Positions 24,185-36,010 of a DNA stretch of 64,000 nt are shown in pieces (position 1 is the first letter of the stretch; each line of letters opens with the position of its first letter). A program made the position numbers and the translations under genes. The notes beneath the pieces are model-generated. The model saw only the letters and a list, made by a program, of their open reading frames with translations, ran no database searches and was not told the DNA's origin. Source of the DNA: Tricholoma matsutake (taxonomy: Eukaryota > Basidiomycota > Agaricomycetes > Agaricales > Tricholomataceae); assembly GCA_026075535.2 (NCBI GenBank), contig AP026543.1:10788001-10852000 (forward strand), in the 5' to 3' direction.

Positions 24185-24610
24185 TATAAGGGCAACCTAA
24201 GCCTCTAGCAAAGGGAAATCCGAAGTTAAAATTATACTACATAATACAGGCATTGGGGACACACCTAGCAAAGGGAAATCCGAAGATAAAACTCTAAGGA
24301 TCCCCTTGCTGATGCCCAGTATATGTTTAGACGACAAAAATCAAATATAACCTAAAAATAGAAAAAGGCAGAGATAGGCGGATCAAGGCCACCGAATGAC
24401 ATCATACCAAGGGGTATGTGTCGGAAGGGGTACTCCGCCTCTAAATATAAAAGTGTCAACATGTACAAACATGATAGCAAGGGAAAATTAGTAATAAAAT
24501 CCGGAAAAATCATAGAAAATGAAGAATAGAAGGAAATGAGGTGGGGAAAAATATAGGACAAACATAAAAAATAGGAAAAACACACAGGGCACCCCCCTAG
24601 TCCCCTTACA
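24185..24610 (-). repeat. 5' LTR of gypsy 1 (subfamily B, 426 bp)
   Basis: It shares diagnostic differences (CCTAAGCC near the start, GGGGTATGTGTCGG in the middle, GTGTCAACATGTAC) with 57345-57770 and 63805-64000, not with its own 3' LTR. Confidence 0.85.
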
Positions 24611-26507
24611 GATGGCAAATCAACTCCACACTGATGGCTCGACAACACAGCATTAATATTAAACTCATAACAAGGATTGTGCAATTGCAAAGTTGATGCA
24701 CTTATGCTTGTCTGGACTTAGTGTAATTCCAAGGCAGACAAAGCCCCTCACAGACCACTGGCCCTCAAGTAACTTGTCACACAAGCAATGTGTAGGTAGG
24801 CATAATAATTGATAATAATTTCAATTACTCAGAGTATGGGGTTACATGGGTCCATATACATGGAAGAACTCATGGTGTAGAAATGAGGTAGTAAATAATC
24901 ACAACCTAGCGTGCTCATATACCTCCACAGAAGCTGATGAGGTTCAAGACCTTGAGGCTGAGGAGACTCAGAAGGAATGCTCACTCAGCCTTGGCCCTTG
25001 ACACTTGTTTCCACTTGAAGAATACTTACCTGAATACTTGGCTGAGTGAGAGTCAGTAGATGCATTATGCTACTCCAATAAGGTTTGTACAATGTATGTG
25101 AACAGATCATGACCACAATTTTAGGTGAAGGAGAGTGGTTCACTGTTTCACAATAATTTAGTAAAATTAACAAATTAGTTGACATCAAATTAGTAAGCAC
25201 AACAATAACATACCCAATATGGCAGGAGGGGGAGGTCTGAGAGGTGGCTTGACAAAAAAACTGAGTGGATATATGAATTTCAGGTCCTGACACCCCCTTG
25301 GTTGAAGGTCTTGAAATTCAATAAGTCTGGGCAATATGCAAACCTTGCACAAGTTGCACCATCCTTGTAGCCTCACACTGTGTCATGGTTGATTGCAATT
25401 AATATAAGTAGAAGACTACTGGGTGACTTCCCGTAGGATTTAGAAACCTAGATTATTTTCCAAACTATAAAACGCGGTGCCAGGTCGGAGTGTGAATTGA
25501 GAGATCCATGTTGAGATGAGAATGCGGCCAAAGATGAGCGGAGCATGCCGATGTCATGATTCTGCTAGATTTGGGTGAGGCTGACATCACTTAGCCGTCG
25601 GGGATGGAAAAAAAGGTTTAGAAAGGAAATTTACGACTGGAAGAGGGGAAGAGACCCCTCGTTCAGATTCAAAGTTTACAACGCCTTCGGAGTGCGAAGT
25701 ATTTTCCGGGGGTCTCAGGGAGCCCTCGCGTATCACCCATCAGCTCGGCAAACGCGATTTGAAGCCAAAATCTATGCTTCCAGACCCTACGGGAAGTCAT
25801 CCACTCTGTAAACAGGAAGGTGGATCATGTTACAATTTCTCTGAGGAGTCCCGAACCAAGGCCGAAGACGAGAAGAGAAGAGATTTGAGAAATGTCACAC
25901 GTCCCACGGCCACCCAATTCCGAAGAGTCCTCTCCTCCATCCCTTCGAGAGGTCACGACTCACACGTCACAAGGCGCGAAGAGTAGGTCGTAATACAAGC
26001 TCTGATGCGTTGATCGGTAATCTAATTCGGTGATTAGAAGTCTGCGTTATTAATATCTGTGGGCGCCTGATTATCGATTATCGATTACTATGATCGATGT
26101 CGCTGTCGCTATCGCCCAATACGGTTACCGCTTATTCAACGTCAAGTACACTGTTTCCATTGGCACACAGTATTGGAAATATGTTTGATAGGAGTCGTAT
26201 CCCATCATGCCTAAGCACGAAGCAGATGGCCGACGACAAGGCCGACGACCACACATTCTGTGGAGTCTGAATCTCAGATTATCTCACCGACTGACATCCC
26301 ACTATTCGCACAATTGACCATCATCCCACTATCCACATCCAATCCCACTATTGAAACGAGCTGGTCTTTTGTTTTGCACTATCACATTGACACTATACTT
26401 CAATGAGGTCCAGAAGTTTTATTTATATTCGTAGTTCCAGCAGGAGGAGATAGATTAAAAGCTGATAGTATCCGGGTATAACATCTCGTCTCGATGTACT
26501 CACAAAA
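24611..26507. other. No gene recognised
   Basis: 24.6-25.4 kb is CpG-poor, like the repeats. From about 25.4 kb CpG becomes common again, marking a return to host-type sequence downstream of the aquaporin gene. No ORF with a recognisable family. Confidence 0.4.
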
Positions 26508-28020
26508 CTAAATGTGATGTTCATCTCCGGTCTGCGGCAACGGGCGTATGTGTGCCATCTCGCTGTCAAGGTCAGAACTTCCACCATCCTTCCCGTTAGT
26601 CTCTCGCATGTACTTCTTCGAAATCTCATATTCAAGCCATGCACCAGGAACAACTGGATCAACGTTAACGAATCTCAAGAAGCGAGTCGAGCGGAAAGCA
26701 GACGAACCTCTCTTAGAATCCGAAAGGATAAACTCGTAAATGGCAGCTGCAAGTAAAGTTGCTGGAATATTCGTGAGTGCCGCGATAGCAGCATATCTTC
26801 CTCCACTAGCTGAGTTTCTCTGTCAGTAATGCAATCTCTCGGTACACCTTGAACGGTAAGTACCTTTTGCTCCCCATATTGTCATGGCCATAAAACGTCC
26901 ACCGAGGTCACGAGCCGAGTTGGCAGCAACTAAAGATAGTTGTCAGAGTAAGATCTGTCTCACCATGTATGCAATCTTACGGCCTGCAGTAGAGAAACCC
27001 CAGATAGCGCTTGCACTAGAGTTTTGTTGTCGGATTCTGAGCTTGTTCTTAGAAGAAAGCTTATCGAAAGACTCACTATGCCAGTGCCATGACGACAGGA
27101 GCGAACGGCGGAGGGACTAGGAAGTTAGTCGGGTCTTGCGTAGCCCATATAACAAGTCCAAGGAAAACGTCCTGTCAGACCAGAAGGCTCAATCAGGTGT
27201 TATGATTTTCGACAGCTCCAATGATATTTACTACGACGAATTCGTTCAGGAATGCTCGGCCTAGCGACTGTCCAGGTAAGAGGTACAGGGCGAATGCCCC
27301 AGGAGGAGCGCTGGGCGTGAACTTCTCCGCGTTTAGAGTTCCAGCCTGGGCAAGAAGAGCCATAGCGTCGCCAATCAAGACCTTTTGTTGCACATAAATG
27401 AGGAAGCATGCAATGTATGCTCCAAGGATCTGAGCAATAATGTATCTAGGTATCTGCTGAATCTCATACTCGTGTGTGAAACGGATAATAGGCACCTACC
27501 GAACTGCTTTCAGTTTCGGGAATCCTTTGAAGACGACCAGGGTTATCGTAATGCATGGATTGAAGTGGCCACCTGATGTTCCGGCGCATATTGCCATAGC
27601 GAAAAGGATGCCGAATGCATACGCGAGGCCGACCTGGAATATAGCTGGAGGAAATTCAGTTAGAGAGAAGTTGATTGCTCCAGCATCGAAGGACTGACTT
27701 GATAGGCCGGGGAACTTAATGATGTTCCCCACCACCCAAATCACCTGCGATCCCACACCTATTAGTTGGGTCAGTCTTCCATTCTGGCGATGTACGACAA
27801 GTATGACCTCACCTAAAAAGACATATATGAATACTCCTAGCTAATTATGAGTTTTAGGTTAGAATGGTTAGCTGTGAGTATGAGGGTTCTTTCTCACCAT
27901 TTCGGCATAACATTCCATCGCCCAGTGGACCTCCTTCCTGTTCCTGGGCTTCTCCCAACTCGAAAAAATATTTTTTCGAGGATGGAAGTCGCGCAGTTGT
28001 ACAACTGGCATGGCAGACAT
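26508..28020 (-). CDS. Aquaglyceroporin (MIP family), 373 aa, 8 exons
   Basis: A membrane channel of the major intrinsic protein family, expected to pass water, glycerol or other small neutral solutes. The ATG at 28020 opens exon 1. Introns at 27841-27897, 27759-27812, 27446-27499, 27172-27231, 27016-27076, 26930-26980 and 26810-26863 are all GT-AG, 51-61 nt. The exons sum to 1122 nt, an exact 374 codons with stop. The first half-helix box is NPC (residues 117-119, in SGGHFNPCIT) and the second is NSA (255-257, in NSARDLGGR); the canonical form is NPA in both. D259 after the second box is the usual aquaglyceroporin Asp. About six hydrophobic segments fit the fold, and the C-terminal tail (about 315-373) is hydrophilic. 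No stops or shifts, unlike the repeats around it. High confidence in family and model; substrate is inferred. Confidence 0.92.
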
Positions 28021-29506
28021 GTTAGTAAATTGAAGAGAAAGAGACGTTGATTCTCGTGACTGATTTATAGCAGGCCGGTTCTTTTCGCTCTTTTGCTCGT
28101 GGCGATGCTGCGCTGCTTCACATATATTGACATATCAACCCATGTGTCCATATCTCCAGGCACCGATCTTAGAGCCAGGGTTTTGATATGCTCCGCTGTC
28201 TTTATTATGTGGAACAGTTTTGTTCTTTCTTTTGTCATGTAATCGTTCTGAGATTCAATCTTCTGACTTCGTGTTCTGAAATGAATTCAACCTCGCAGAT
28301 GCGTCTGCTCCACCAAGACATCTTCCAGTTAGATTCTGAAGTCTGAAACTGTACGATCAACATCAACCTGACCTATAGCGTGAGGGAATTTGAAGAATTT
28401 GCAACCACTGAAATTTGACCTAATTTGATTGAAACGTATCATCGACGGTAGGCTTGAGTTAGGACTGGAATAATATTTAGCTAGTTCGGACGCGGGGCAG
28501 GTCGAGCCAAAGTCTTACCCAGTAGAGTGAGGTAGAGTGCGATTAGTGTACTGTACTATCGATACGGAAAGTGCGACCTGGTGTTGAAAAGAAATTGGTG
28601 CTATGGTTGACCCAATAGTACTAGTGCAAGAATCTCGATCTCAATATTCTAATATTCTAATTAGACATAACAATGGAAGTCCCTTACCAAATTTGGCAGT
28701 TTCAAATCCAATTCAAATCAGTTGCAATCTTGGAAAATTGGCATCGAGGTTTGCTTTACATGTTCAACTTGTTCTACTCCCACAGAAAGGTCCTCACAGT
28801 GCGATATATGATACCTTTACGTGAAAGAAATTCTTGGTTGAGCCAAGGTTGAGCCGCTTGAAGATCAAGTTTTGATGGCAATTGATTAATGACTTAATGA
28901 TCGCTGACTAAGAGGGCCATCTGATTTTTCACGTTTCGTTGACGTTTCACATTTCTCCGAAAAATTTCTATATACATATCATAGTCCTTGTACTTCTATA
29001 AAGTTCAGTTCGTTGCTCAGTTCTTTTTGCCCAGGCACGTCGGCAAAGCACTGGCACGGACCTCAACTTCAACTTAAAGTTAAATCCTGTACTATCCTTC
29101 ATGGGTATCGAATTGAAGAGCTCGATACGTGTAGTTTATCTATCTAGAAAAACTGCGATGCAGTCGCTGAAGGTATTCGATGTTGCACATAGAAATTAAA
29201 TTTCAAGCTGCTCTCGTTTATCAAACGGAGCTTCAAGTGAAAAACATCGTACCTGACGCGCGAACTGGATACAGTCTGAGGGCTGAGCGCTGAGCAACGA
29301 ACTGAACTTGTATAAATTAGAATTGAGCACCAACCGTTTGTCAGAGACTGTGGGAATTGGAAACTCCGGCAACCAACAGCTGACATCATCACAGCATGTG
29401 GCCGCCGGCTCTGAATCAAGGGTAATTAATTATAAGTAGCTAAGTATATCCAACTCAATTCTGCACGCTTACCCAGGTGGTTGGGAAGCTATGCAAAATG
29501 TCTCGC
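28021..29506. other. Upstream of aquaporin; inverted repeat pair
   Basis: No gene seen. The first few hundred bases should hold the aquaporin promoter. A perfect 20-bp inverted repeat, AAGTTCAGTTCGTTGCTCAG at 29001-29020 and its complement at 29290-29309, suggests a small hairpin element about 310 bp long. Confidence 0.45.
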
Positions 29507-29514
29507 ATTTTTCC

Positions 29515-30611
29515 AGGACCCCCGACAACCCCCCAAAATGCCTGATCCCTAAATTTCTGTGCGGATAAAAAAAAATTCAGGCCGTTTCGTGGCATTTTTA
29601 TCCGGATTTTGCCTCAGGCCTACTGCAGGTCACATTTTTATCCGCACAAGGGATCAGGCATTGAAAAAATCGCCAAAATTGCTGATTTTCTCAAAATTTC
29701 GCTCCAGACAGGTAAAATTGCTACCTAGTCTACGGGCCGTCATTAATTCATTGTCGGTCGAGTTCTCAGGAAATTGCAATGCTTGGTGTCAAAAAATTCA
29801 TGTTGCTATACAATCTACCGCAGCACATAGAAACTGGGCTTCTAAACTGTAGTCCGAGTCGCTTCATATTTCGACAATTCTTAAGGTGCTGAAGTACAGA
29901 CGCAAAAACACTGTAGACTTATCACAATTGTTGGCTGATGATATAGTCGAAAACCTGCAAGGCGAAATGCAACACTGCTGAGATCTAACATGTTTGAAGC
30001 CATAACGCTGCTGTGTTTGCTGTTCTTCCCTCCAGTTTTCGAGTAGATATTGAGAACTAGCAAACAGACAGCCGAAATAAGTGAAAGCTTGCAGTGTATT
30101 AAGCAGTGCACCTTCTCAAATGCATTATCAGCAACATACACTGGTGCTAACCTCAAGTCTGTCACACGTGCATTATGGATTGATTTTCTTTTCGAGAGCA
30201 CTCAAAGGAATTTTCTTCCCATTTCTAATCTCCTACTTTTCATCAAATGGCGGGGGTGGCACTGCGTAAACGCGCAAACCGTCACGTATTCAAAAAATTG
30301 ACATGTTCCATTTTTGGTGTTTGGTGTTCTCGTGCGACAAAATGTAGTATGAAAGCCACCCTGAGCGTTACTTTGGATACAGGCGGCGTAACATCAAGTA
30401 ATAGTATAGTTATATTTTCTATCCATCTCAGGATTTTATCCGGACCGGATCAGGCATACAAGCCACAGAGCAATCCCTATCCGGACATTTACTCAGGGAT
30501 CAACAACAATTTTGACCCATTTTTATCCGGATGCCCTCAGGCATTCACGAAAATTTCTGCAATTTTTATCCGGATAGGGATCAGGCATTTTGGGGGGTTG
30601 TCGGGGGTCCT
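29515..30611. mobile_element. Non-autonomous TIR DNA transposon, 8-bp TSD
   Basis: Perfect 37-bp terminal inverted repeats (29515-29551 and 30575-30611) begin AGGACCCCCGACAACCCCCC. They are flanked by an exact 8-bp target duplication ATTTTTCC (29507-29514 and 30612-30619). Near both ends the word TTTTATCCGGA and the word ATCAGGCAT recur several times, as subterminal transposase-binding arrays do. The 1.1-kb interior has no transposase frame. An 8-bp duplication fits hAT or KDZ (Kyakuja-Dileera-Zisupton) superfamilies; I cannot choose between them. Confidence 0.9.
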
Positions 30612-30827
30612 ATTTTTCCCCGCCGAATATACACACTACTTGCACACTTACGCACTTATGTAACCTACAAATTACAATAAGTTGAATAATTAACGCAAAA
30701 TTAACGCGCGACATTGTGCCGCTCGTGATGTTACGATCATGTGATGGTCTGCCGCAAATTGCCGCCGTAGTGATGCTGGAGTTTTGATGCCAGAGTTCCC
30801 ATTTCAAACGTTTGTCGCCACCCAACC

Positions 30828-33076
30828 CAGACTCCAACCCAGCCGTCGAGAGGAAAAAGAGAAAATTACAATGTTTTATATCAGTACATAGATTTTGTGT
30901 TTAATCCGATCACCCCATCACGTGTTTCATCTGACAAACCTTATTTTTTTCACTATTTCCTTCGACGACTGCCAAAACTTGCAGTGGTGGCTTGGTTCTG
31001 TTTGGTTTCTCGGGACGGAATGACATCACTCCGAGAGCGAAGTTACACTTCTACTTGCTTTTAAAATGCCCATCCAGTCAAAACCATGGGAACACACAAT
31101 GCCCGACAACAACGAGGATTGATACTGATGATATTATAGGATATAGGGAAGTGGAGATACCAGCTTGTTGTGACCCTGGAACTGCTTCTAAATGATGATA
31201 GGTTTGCAATTGAGGTCCTGTGGGGGAAGTATTTTATGGATAAGCTCATCAACATTTTGCTAGGCACATGTTATTAAAGAGTGGGGCGGCACCTTCAGAA
31301 CCGACTATTTAAAGATTGGGCCCATCCATTATAGGTTTCTGCAGATGATCCCATTCCATCTGGGATCAGCAACAGTCAGCAAGCAATTAGAGCCTGAACT
31401 TGTGAAGAATCTACATCTTCGTGTTGACTCGTTGGCAGTGATGCATCGCAATACAGATAGGCCCAATATTTTCCTTGTGGTTGAGCGAATGAAACATCCC
31501 ATGAACTAGGATGAAGATCTCGCATTCATTATCAAAAAGAACTTAGGGCCCAGAGACACAAGTTTTTGGTGTTCTTTAATTCCTGAGGTGAGGCACAAGC
31601 AGGTGCCGAGTGCTTGAGAGCTCATCTTTCACCTGAGCTATGCGACAAAGTCAAGTGGTTTCATTTGGGCATGACAGATCAATTCAGAGAAGATGAGATG
31701 CACACCCTGATTATCAGTGAATCACTCGGCGAAGGATCAACTGATGCTGCTGGAATGGTGAGTCTAACAGCTTCAAAAGTTGAGATCATCATCACTGGGG
31801 ACATGACAGTAATCATGTCCTGCAGTTACTAGACATGTATCTTACTCTATGTAGAATTCTCTGCTCCTCGGGTTTGGCATGCAGACATGTTTTTGATACT
31901 ACAGCCAAACAAGACCAAGCTGCCACTGCAAGTTTTGGCAGTCGTTGAAGGAAATCAAGAGGTGGCAGTCGGCTGATGGTTGATATGATGTACCCCCCCC
32001 CCCCCCCAAATGAGGAGATTGTTGTGGCTTGTAGCAGGACAGCAAGGGATGAGCAGCAAACCTAGGAACAGTGTGTTACCAAATCATCTTCTAATTTGCA
32101 TTCAACTAATTAAGCTTCCAATCAGGTCTCAATGCAGTATCCCTGTGGATTTTGTGGCCAATCAAGTATCAACAGAGCATGCCAGCTACACATTGTTAGC
32201 GGGAAAGCCATTTTGAGTTGTGCTCACTCATATGATTTCAGCATCAGTTCAGCATTGAAGATATCGAAGGAGAAACCTTGTACCAATGTCCCCATTACGT
32301 GCAAGTTCTGCCATGATGTGCACTGGAAGTACAATATGTGAGATCACTTGCAAGAGTGGCATCCCTCTTGGGAATCAAATACAGATTCACTCGAGGTTCA
32401 GGACTTCTCTGGCAAGATTTCCATTACTAACGAGGAGGAGACAAAGCTCAGGATACCTGAGGAATCTCATGGCTGCTGTGTGGTTGCAATCAATGCATAC
32501 GACGCACGGCGATCACATTCTCTCCCGCACATCCACAACTCACATGGTGAATCTCCTCGCAGACCTTGCTACACAATGCCAGTTCAGCATCCCCACCTCC
32601 CACCTCCGCCCATCTCCTTGCCAGTTCTCGAACAGTTCCAGTCTTCAATACTCAGTTACAACAATGATGTCTTCTCTTGACTCTGTCGTAATATCTGTAT
32701 ACTTTTTTGCTTGTGTCACATATATTGTTAAATCTCATTCATAATGTAATGTATAGAGGCTCCTATGCCTATTTTCTTGAGCCCAGGTCGAATGTTACCA
32801 CTCACAGTTCTGACTTCATGCTGAGGGCAGCCAGAATTATTTGGTTGATGGGTGCCATCATTGTGCCACTTTTCAGAAATCGCTGATTCCAAACTGGGAG
32901 CCAGATCCAATGTCCATGATTGACCGATCCAGCACCTCTTGAAGGAAATAGTGAAAAAAATAAGGTTTGTCGGATGAAACATGTGATGGGGTGATCGGAT
33001 TAAACACAAAATCTATGTACTGATATAAAACATCATATTTTTCTCTTTTTCCTCTCGATGGCTGGGTTGGAGTCTG
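30828..33076. mobile_element. TIR element with RecQ-like cargo, 9-bp TSD
   Basis: 136-bp inverted repeats (30828-30963 and 32941-33076) start CAGACTCCAACCCAGCC and differ at only a few sites. They are flanked by the 9-bp direct repeat CACCCAACC (30819-30827 and 33077-33085). Inside are degraded helicase sequence (+), a run of 15 C at 31993-32007, and a CxxC...H...H-like segment near 32.29-32.36 kb. No transposase is recognisable. A 9-bp duplication is usual for Mutator-like elements. Confidence 0.85.
31120..31840 (+). pseudogene. RecQ-like DNA helicase fragment
   Basis: A minus-free reading on the + strand shows, with several stops, the order expected of the RecQ-like helicases that are common as repeats in Agaricomycetes. 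A WGGTFRTDY segment (31.28 kb) is followed by an HLGSATVSKQLEPELVKNL block and an RTDRPNIF-type block (here NTDRPNIFLVVERMKHPM). After those comes the C-terminal helicase lobe (LRAHLSPELCDKVKWFHLGM...FREDEMHTL, 31614-31700). The ATP-binding lobe is missing or unrecognisable. Stops and shifts make it non-functional. It lies within the 2.25-kb TIR element, so it may be captured cargo. Confidence 0.65.
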
Positions 33077-33085
33077 CACCCAACC

Positions 33086-34240
33086 ACCACTGGCAAAATT
33101 TCAAATTTCAAACCTGAATTCCAGAATTTCATGTGTATATACAGTTCATGGCCTGTAGACAAATTCTGGGCTGCTGCATCCCAGGAACCTTTAAGGGCAT
33201 TTCTGGCCACCCTGGCCGCCGACTTCGACCTGGTCTGTTTCTCTTCCTTCAACCAAGTGACGCACCCCCCTCCACTCTTGCAGTATACATCTTGAGCCCT
33301 TAAGGGCTCAAACTTCAAATGTTCAACGTTCATCCCTTGTAAACCAACTTCTTGTCTTTGCACATCACTCACCAGCCATACTAATATTCATAACAACGGA
33401 TCAAGCAACGATACTTACATGATAACATGGCGGGCTCACAGATGCACCTGGCCTCATGAGGCTTAACACCTACTCGGGTCTATGAGGTACGATAAAGAAT
33501 TCAGCAGCTTTTAAAGTAATTCAGCAAGAACAGCTGTTGCAAACATGCCTCTTCTTTTCAGTTACTATATCGGTTTGGCATTTATGGAAATATTTAGACC
33601 CTTACTGTGGCTTTGCTCTTTTGGACGATTGACATACGATTGATGATGACAGATGCCTATCTATGTGTGGCTTTCCAGCCAGCTGTGCCTCTGAGGGAGA
33701 GTTCCCCATCTGACATACCTATATCAGAGGGAATGTAGAAATGTGTTTGCATATCGAAGCAGGCAAACATGTGTAACTTGGTGCATAGATGATAAATGAA
33801 GAATACAGTGAAATGTCAGCCAATGATCGCCTGGGCAGTGAATGTTGGAACATGCAAATAATCGTATTGTAATGGTTCTACTTAGCAGGGGAACACATCC
33901 TAACATACCATGGCCAGTAGGTGTCATAGATGCAGTAGTGTAACATGGCCGCGTGATGGGAAATAGATGTTTGACTTTCTAGAAAGTTGGTGAGGTAATT
34001 GGCAGAGTTCAAAGGTGTTTGAATTTTGAAAAAATCAACCTCTGTAGCTTTTTCTAAACCACAAGCAGACAACCTATATATGTTGACATGGGGAGTGGGT
34101 GTAGGCTCGTGGCTATCCATTATTGTAAGCATGGGGTCAGATTACTTATAATGGCTGGTATCCCTTTACCATACCTTTCAAACTCAGCTGATCATGACTT
34201 GCACTGTGAGGGCCACTGCTCTGCATGGGATGTCTGAGTT
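33086..34240. other. No gene recognised
   Basis: Short ORFs only, CpG-poor. I see no repeat ends or conserved motif. Confidence 0.35.
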
Positions 34241-34242
34241 CC

Positions 34243-34809
34243 TCAGGAGTGGAGAGGGTAAAGCGTATACAATGCCATTACAGCATGATCAGTAGAAATT
34301 GAGCAATTCCTGTGATTTGTATAATAGTGGCCATCCTGTGAACATCCAATCATGGAACCAAACTGTACCACTGTATGTACCACATGCCCAACCATGATGT
34401 AGTATGTGCTGGACCCCACACATCTGTATGTGTAAGTTCTCTTGCTGAGATCTAAATTTCGCCTTTTTAGGAAATGGTGTGTGACTTTGTTTGGCTTGTA
34501 CACATGCATCACAATCTCCCATTGCAGAATTTTCATCAACATCAAATCCATCCACAAGGTTAGTCTCATCCCCATTTGTTGTGGTGCAGCCTGGTTCCCG
34601 GGCAGAGCTCTGTCGGAGAGTCAAAATACTGTGCAGAGATTGCACCACAACATCTGGTGCATTTGGTAGGCAAAACTGCTGGTGGTCACAACCATGACAA
34701 AATGTAATGACTGGTGCCAATCTTGCTCTTCCAACTTCATGCTCAGTTTGTGCTCTGTGGGCTTTCCTATGGGCTTCCACCCATTCTCATCCAGCTCTTT
34801 GGTTATCAA
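34243..34809 (-). pseudogene. Ty1/copia pre-integrase/integrase fragment
   Basis: The minus-strand frame 34780-34289 includes CDACVQAKQSHTPFPKKAKF, the Cys-Cys end of the GAG-pre-integrase zinc motif with the usual basic linker. It is followed by the start of the integrase core (an ENLHIQMCGV reading in the place of the E-hIHsDvwGP region). A second shift leads to a short frame at 34575-34243. It is unrelated to the young copia copy at 18 kb. No LTRs were found next to it, so it is a truncated remnant. Confidence 0.55.
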
Positions 34810-36010
34810 TTCATGTTCCCCCTCTCATAAATGGCCATGAACATTGAAACACACCTTCACTGGACCCAGACATGCCTACCAGGTGCGAAACACATGGTTG
34901 CAAGTCTGGAGGTGTCAAGGGATTGAGTAATGAGCTCATGCAACTTTGAAAGATCTGCCAGCACCCTTCCTTGTTTGAGAGTGTGGAAGATAAAGTCAGT
35001 GCTAGCGGTTTCATCAATGATAAACTTGTCTGCAGATCTGGACTATGTACCAGTGTGCATGTTACAAGCTAGACATTGATGACAAAGTTATTCAAGCTGG
35101 CTGTTTCAATAATAAATCTATGCAAGTGGAACAGCAAGAACTGCTTGTGAGTTGATTAGTGTTTGCTTTGATAGCTTCTTGTCCTTTTAACTAACAAACA
35201 TTTTTACTGAATTTTAGGTACCAAGATTATTTTCTACAATGATGCATCACCCCGAACTAACACATCTCCTACTCCGCATCCCAATGGGATGTGAGATTGT
35301 CATTTTGGGTTAGGACGACCCAAGGGTGGTGTCATGAGGGCACCTGCTCCTGACCTCCACTAACAGACCCGGGATGATGTGCCCCAGCCACCACTACTTG
35401 CAGGGTGGCATGGTGCGATGGACATGTGGAATAAAGTACAGCACTGACAAATTGGACAGATGCAACAATGATAACCCCACCACCCCACCACAGGCCTCTA
35501 CATGCATGGTGACCAGAGGGTGCCAACACTACTATGCATGGTGCCAATGGCACTGATGACAATGCTGACCAGGTGGACAATGTTGATCCTTCCCTATGTT
35601 CCACCTTCCAGGGCCATCCAATGCATGTGTCTCCAACCTGGCAAAGTTGTGCAATGGCAACATTGGAGAGGGCCAAGTGATGAATCCGGTATTTGGCCAC
35701 CAACCATGGATCAGGGGTTCGATGCATATCCCAACCCCAATAAATTATTGCACAATGTTACAGATGCCTGGGGTTGGTGGGCAATCCAGGCTGGGTCAGA
35801 ATGATGCCAAAATGGAATGTGGGAAGTTTGTGATGTGAATTTTGTTGAATTAGCACACCAATTTGTTGGACTAAACACCTTCTCACATTCTGTATGGAGG
35901 TTTGGAATGGTGCTGATGAACAGCAGGCTGTCACAGTGCTTTTCAACACTTGGAAATAAAACACTTATATGAGTAACATCAGTTGGACTGAAATCAATAA
36001 TGAGTTAATG
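34810..36010. other. Decayed repeat-like DNA, no gene recognised
   Basis: CpG-poor sequence with short ORFs on both strands. The part next to 36 kb may be a continuation of the minus-strand transposase N-terminal region, but no motif proves it. Confidence 0.3.

Larger units (their letters stand above)
12789..24610 (-). mobile_element. Ty3/gypsy chromovirus 1 (Tf1/sushi-like), with nested copia
   Basis: A minus-strand LTR retrotransposon. 3' LTR 12789-13214, internal region with gag, protease, RT, RNase H, integrase and chromodomain in Ty3/gypsy order, 5' LTR 24185-24610. Removing the 5.76-kb copia insertion leaves about 6.1 kb. Coding frames are broken by stops and shifts. The two LTRs belong to different subfamilies and I find no target-site duplication (left flank TGAGC, right flank GATGG), so this copy is probably a recombinant. 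A C-terminal chromodomain plus a primer-binding site complementary to the element's own leader place it near the Tf1/sushi group. Confidence 0.85.

Noticed and set aside
12784..24615. A target-site duplication for gypsy 1
   Set aside because: Left TGAGC and right GATGG do not match, even allowing CpG changes.
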